Shown here piece after piece: positions 60,673-64,000 of a stretch of DNA of 64,000 bases. Under the pieces are notes generated by a model that saw only the letters and a list, made by a program, of their open reading frames with translations, was not told the origin of the DNA and ran no database searches. Position numbers and translations under genes: made by a program. Origin of the DNA: an uncultured Bifidobacteriaceae bacterium (GTDB lineage Bacteria > Actinomycetota > Actinomycetes > Actinomycetales > Bifidobacteriaceae); NCBI GenBank assembly GCA_946891915.1, contig CAMPNN010000003.1, positions 19,844-83,843 of the forward strand, given 5' to 3'. Each line of letters starts with the position of its first letter. Positions within the stretch are counted from its first letter, which is position 1.

Positions 60673-61608
60673 ATGAATTTGCTAAAGAATATTTGTAAAC
60701 GCAAGTGCGCGTGGTTATTGTTTATTCCACTTGACACTATATGCCTACTTACTCTGGCATATAGATATTTTATTAACACATCGGATGGGTATGTTTTATA
60801 TGACGGTCTTGCATGGACTAGTGTAGTAAGTCTTGTATTGTTGGTTTGCGTTATTGCATTTTGTCGCGAGCGCAAACGCTGGATAATGTCAATAACATTA
60901 GTAGCGCTTTTCGTTATATCTACGCTTATTTGCATGTATGCACAATCATTAGCAGAGCTATTACAAGTTCCTATGGTAGATTATGCATATTATCCCGGCT
61001 CTGAAGTAAATACAGTTCTTATATGCCTGAATTTTTGCGTACATAGTGTATTGGTTATGCTTCTTGCATTTAATAGTTATAAGACTTTCATCGAGAAAGA
61101 ACAGTCAGAAAATAGTGCATCTTGCAATATTGTTCTCGAGGAGAAAAAATTTAAAAATATTCATTCTTTCTGTGCAAAATATTTGTGGATTATTTTAGTA
61201 GTGATTGATGCTATAAGTATTGTATTACTTCTTCGATTTTGGTTTACAGGATTGCATGATGCAGTTAATTCAACATTGTATAAGGCAGTACAATTGTCTG
61301 GATTTTATGTGCCAATTTGCTTTGCAATTGCTGTGTTATCTTTGCGCAAAGATTCAATGCGATGGAAAGCATTAATACCTATTGTAATTATTATTTTTGA
61401 TACATTAGGTACATTGCTATGGTCAAGTGATACAGAACTATTGTATGGGTATTCAATCAATCCATACCCTGGACCTCATATTTTCACTCTTGTTACTACG
61501 TGGAATTTCTACCTAATCACTTGTACAGCTTTTGCTTTAATGTTGCACAAATATAAGGAAAATGTACGATTAAAATCAGTTGATAGCGTTCAAAATAAAA
61601 AAGATTAG
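60673..61608 (+). CDS. Multi-pass membrane protein, function unknown
   Basis: 311 residues, about eight hydrophobic segments in two similar halves of ~140 residues. Each half starts with a D-I-x-x-L-L segment (PLDTICLLTLAYRYF; VIDAISIVLLLRFWF), has a basic loop (CRERKRWIMS; RKDSMRWKALIP) and ends in a long C-terminal helix. A hydrophilic linker joins them. It follows the amidase by 44 bp and may share its transcript. No family recognised. AAGAATG at 60660 is a weak ribosome site. Confidence 0.68.
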   Translation: MNLLKNICKRKCAWLLFIPLDTICLLTLAYRYFINTSDGYVLYDGLAWTSVVSLVLLVCVIAFCRERKRWIMSITLVALFVISTLICMYAQSLAELLQVPMVDYAYYPGSEVNTVLICLNFCVHSVLVMLLAFNSYKTFIEKEQSENSASCNIVLEEKKFKNIHSFCAKYLWIILVVIDAISIVLLLRFWFTGLHDAVNSTLYKAVQLSGFYVPICFAIAVLSLRKDSMRWKALIPIVIIIFDTLGTLLWSSDTELLYGYSINPYPGPHIFTLVTTWNFYLITCTAFALMLHKYKENVRLKSVDSVQNKKD

Positions 61609-61651
61609 ATGCTGATTCAATCCGCGCAATAATCGCGATTGTGCCTTGCAA

Positions 61652-62230
61652 TTATTGCGCAGATGCGATTGAAGCCTCTTGGCGAGCAACGTCAAGCGCC
61701 TTGTTAAATGCATCGCTAGTCCAACTTGCTCCAGCAACAACCGAGATATGCAAATCTTTTAGCGGTTTTCCAACTATTTTTCCAGAGATAGCGCTAGCAA
61801 AAGCGTTCATGTGTTTTTTAGAGATTGGCGTAAACGGATGAGGCGTGATTTCAACACCGTTCACATTACCACTTGCAACGCTTAAATTCACATCAAAACT
61901 ATCTTCTGCAACAGGACCATACGTGGCTTTGATTTTGTATTCGCCATCTTTGTAATCGCCAGTATCGGTTTTAGGCTGATTCTGCTGGTTTTTTGAATCT
62001 TGCGAATCTCCAGAATCCTCAATTTGCGCAGAAGACTTAGATTGCTGAGCGCCAGCATCGTACTTCCCTGAAGGGTTACCACCATCATCCGCGCTTTGAC
62101 CAGAATTGCCAGCGAACTCATCGTTCATAGGAACAGCTTTTGGCTCTCCACAAGCGGACAACATAGCAGACGATGCAGCTATAACAGCAAGCGCAGCAAC
62201 AGTTTTTGCAACTTTTTTTGGATTCGACAT
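61652..62230 (-). CDS. FMN-binding-domain lipoprotein
   Basis: 192 residues: lipoprotein signal KKVAKTVAALAVIAASSAMLSAC with lipobox LSAC (Cys ~27), a Ser/Asp/Gln-rich linker, then FMN-binding fold YKDGEYKIKATYGPVAEDSF, VNGVEITPHPFTPISKKHMNAFAS, AGASWTSDAFNKALDVAR (the S/T before the last helix receives flavin in relatives). Probably an extracellular electron-transfer part. AAGGATG seven bases before ATG 62230. Convergent with the membrane-protein gene. Confidence 0.86.
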   Translation of the reverse strand: MSNPKKVAKTVAALAVIAASSAMLSACGEPKAVPMNDEFAGNSGQSADDGGNPSGKYDAGAQQSKSSAQIEDSGDSQDSKNQQNQPKTDTGDYKDGEYKIKATYGPVAEDSFDVNLSVASGNVNGVEITPHPFTPISKKHMNAFASAISGKIVGKPLKDLHISVVAGASWTSDAFNKALDVARQEASIASAQ

Positions 62231-62471
62231 CCTTCAGGGTGGATTCCCTATGTCTAGCGACTGGCTAGGAATTCGACTCCAATTTCCCTTTTTTCAAAGG
62301 TAAGATACAGAACAAGAGAATAGTTTGAACTTAGACCAGCTTTAGGCTCTTTTAGTTTCATCATGGTTTTGCGTGATGCAGACTCAACGACGTATTCTTT
62401 GATCGCAAGTGTATCGCTTACCTCACTTCGGTCACATAAATATAATATTGCCAGAAAGACGGGTGCATATA

Positions 62472-62620
62472 TTATGCGAGTTCAGATAATCCAGAACTGC
62501 TAAGTTCGAGCCATCTTGTGATTGAGAGGCTCTCTAAAAAGTCGCGATCATGACTTATTACTATTATTTGTTGTTTTTTTTTGACCAAGAGTATAGTGTT
62601 ATCAAATTTGTCAAATAAGC
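62472..62620 (-). pseudogene. C-terminal remnant of an ABC-F ATPase
   Basis: The minus-strand frame ends LFDKFDNTILLV, IIVISHDRDFLESL, SITRWLELSSSG, which is the H-loop region and end of an ABC-F protein; the Walker motifs are gone upstream. The stop is at 62472. Only this tail fragment remains. Confidence 0.6.
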
Positions 62621-62765
62621 TATTTGATTTGTGTAGTTTGTAGTGATTATTTAAGTTGGATAGCAATTTGCAAGTAATCATGCGAGTAGTTATGTAAGTT
62701 TGCATGTAAGTAGCTATGCAAGTTTGCGTTATTTTGAAAGAGTTTTTAGGGGAGAGCTGGTTGCT

Positions 62766-62975
62766 GTGAAGGCGATTTTTAGCAAAGATAATATTTTTAT
62801 TCGTATGAGATCTATTAGTCCAGCATTGCGATGGGCGCTGGTTGGCTTCTGTTTTTCTATGTTCGGCAATCAAGCGTATGAAGGCTCGGTTTTACCTATA
62901 CTCGCGCTGATTTTTACCGCCGGTCTTCTTGTTGTTTTGCCGCAGCTACCAAACACGAGCTACGCTACAGACTAG
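62766..62975 (+). CDS. Very small membrane protein
   Basis: 69 residues from GTG 62766, with AGGGGAGAG about 10 bases upstream. Hydrophobic stretch ALRWALVGFCFSMFGNQAY and ILALIFTAGLLVVLPQL. No homologue recognised. It may be a host-interaction or export-associated micro-protein; it may also be noise. The 228-bp stretch that follows is AT-rich and empty. Confidence 0.5.
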   Translation: MKAIFSKDNIFIRMRSISPALRWALVGFCFSMFGNQAYEGSVLPILALIFTAGLLVVLPQLPNTSYATD

Positions 62976-63204
62976 GGATGTAGTTGTGATTTTGAGTATT
63001 CTAATTGTAGTCTATTTGCGTAATTTAGTATTTGGGGGAATAACCCTATTTCTAGTTGTTACAAGTAAAACTTATAACACCTTATACATTTTATATGTTA
63101 TCAAAAATAACAACAACAATTGCATGGCAAAAAATCATGTAATAAGATGAGTGCCAAACCTATTTGGTGTGCGACTCCGTGGAGTAAGTGAGGAGAATAT
63201 TCTT

Positions 63205-63450
63205 ATGTACAAGGTTCTTATGTTCGTGCTGAAGTTGGTTCTGTTTACAGCTGTGAATTTTATGTTCCTTTACTTGTCGATGGTGGTATTCGGCCATGAT
63301 TTTGGTGTGATGTTCAAAACGTATGGGAATGCGCTCGGTCCGCTTATGTTCATGCTTGCTTTGATGACAACGATGTCGTTGCCTAATGAAGGAACCATTT
63401 TTGAGGATAAGCGGCAAAAAAGTGTGTCTAAAAACCCGAGTTATCGTTGA
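63205..63450 (+). CDS. Very small membrane protein
   Basis: 81 residues from ATG 63205, with GAGGAG nine or ten bases upstream. Two hydrophobic stretches (VLMFVLKLVLFTAVNFMFLYLSMVVF; PLMFMLALMTTMSLP). The longer frame to 63151 lacks support. No family recognised. It stands beside the IS3 remnant. Confidence 0.55.
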   Translation: MYKVLMFVLKLVLFTAVNFMFLYLSMVVFGHDFGVMFKTYGNALGPLMFMLALMTTMSLPNEGTIFEDKRQKSVSKNPSYR

Positions 63451-63524
63451 AATACCACGGAAAACTCGCTGTTATTAAGCTAAAAAAGCTTAACATTCAG
63501 CATTACTTGACATTGAAAACAAAA

Positions 63525-63595
63525 GGGGCTTAGGACAATTTTTAGACATTTTGTGCAATCATAGCACGATGTTCCATAATTGTCTTTTAAGCCCC
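63525..63595. terminator. Large hairpin at the end of the IS3-like remnant
   Basis: GGGGCTTA plus ACAATT (63525-63540) pairs with AATTGTC and TTAAGCCCC (63578-63595), with a few bases bulged. On the minus strand the flank after it is TTTTGTTTTC. It may be the element's terminator or part of its end. Confidence 0.6.
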
Positions 63596-64000
63596 ATTTT
63601 AATTCTGTGGTTGTTGTAAAAATCAATATAAGTATGAATAGCTTGACGTAATTCTTCTGTACTATCCCAGTTAAGTGGATAATGCATTTCTGTTTTCATT
63701 CGTTCAAAAAAGTCTTCACAGGCAGCATTATCTCCACTGTTTCCTTTTCTTTACATGGAGCGTGTAATACCAAGACCTTCTAATCTCTCAATCCACCTAC
63801 CGCCTCTATAGTGACCTCCTCTATCTGTATGAATAGCTAAGCTTTTACATTCTGTAATCTTAAGGGTAGTTAAAGCCCCTTCTAACATTTCATCTACAAG
63901 ACACTAATCTGGGTGGTTTGAAAGAGCGTAAGAGGCCACTTTACTATCAAAACAGTCAATCATAGGGCTTAAATAGAGTTTTGACTCTTTTACTGAAAAC
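63559..64000 (-). pseudogene. IS3-family transposase (orfB), broken, 3' part
   Basis: The minus strand reads as the DDE integrase domain of an IS3-family OrfB: CFDSKVASYALS (first Asp), LAIHTDRGGHYRGGRW (second Asp), GLGITRSM, RKGNSGDNAACEDFFERMKTEM (Glu) and YPLNWDSTEELRQAIHTYIDFYNNHRIK. Stops occur in frame at 63904-63906 (TAG) and 63751-63753 (TAA), so it is inactive. It runs off the window at 64000 and ends at TGA 63559. Much closer to Firmicutes transposases in codon use than to the host genes. Confidence 0.88.

Overview
The window looks like chromosome of a low-GC member of the Bifidobacteriaceae, most likely Gardnerella or a close relative (inference). The reasons are an actinobacterial gene set and gene order (DUF3107, DUF3710-DUF3159-TrmA-like, UvrD2-like helicase beside a DUF2342-type zincin and a YlbL-type S16 protease, SepF beside FtsZ, the 24-residue bL37 protein, an uppS-recO pair), with AT-rich codon use and many short tandem repeats. 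The whole window reads as ordinary chromosome except the last 6 kb, which is accessory.

Layout: 1-4.7 kb has the end of a fused peptide ABC ATPase, murI, a GC-rich fold-back intergenic element, a VKOR-family protein, a PHP phosphoesterase and DUF3107. 4.7-11.2 kb has a kinase-fold protein without its catalytic Asp residues, a compact helicase, a zincin and an S16 protease. 11.3-20.9 kb has tRNA-Val, a DivIVA-type protein, recO-uppS, a thiamine-binding protein, glyS, dusB, ftsZ-sepF and trmB. 21-27 kb has pepP, a fructokinase, two tRNAs, an ECF S-component and folC. 27-31 kb is a minus-strand cell-wall operon (MurE-like ligase, D-aspartate ligase, aspartate racemase). 31-38 kb has an exonuclease, an ECF sigma factor, bL37, ybaK, gap, thiN and asnB. 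38-48 kb has infC-rpmI-rplT, xerD-parA, typA, pheA-tyrA and xerC. 48-54 kb is an oligopeptide transporter operon (oppA, oppB, oppC, fused oppDF). 54-58.2 kb has xthA, DUF3710, DUF3159 and an RNA methyltransferase. 58.2-64 kb holds a toxin-antitoxin pair, a secreted amidase behind an attenuator-like leader, an unknown membrane protein, an FMN-binding lipoprotein, an ABC-F remnant, two very small membrane proteins and an IS3-family transposase with two in-frame stops that runs off the window.

Two themes recur. The first is repeats: 9-15 bp tandem repeats sit in disordered protein linkers and directly against the -35 regions of at least three promoters, and a 52-bp unit with a palindromic core (CTTTAC..GTAAAG) forms regular arrays at two intergenic sites 17 kb apart. 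The second is salvage and uptake: peptide import, thiamine salvage (ThiN, YkoE-type S-component, thiamine-binding protein) and D-amino-acid wall chemistry fit a host-dependent, fermentative Gram-positive.

The least explained pieces are the two 52-bp palindrome arrays, the fold-back element with a partial copy elsewhere, the structured element before the fructokinase gene, and the two hairpin-switch leader of the secreted amidase. No CRISPR array, rRNA operon or complete prophage was seen.
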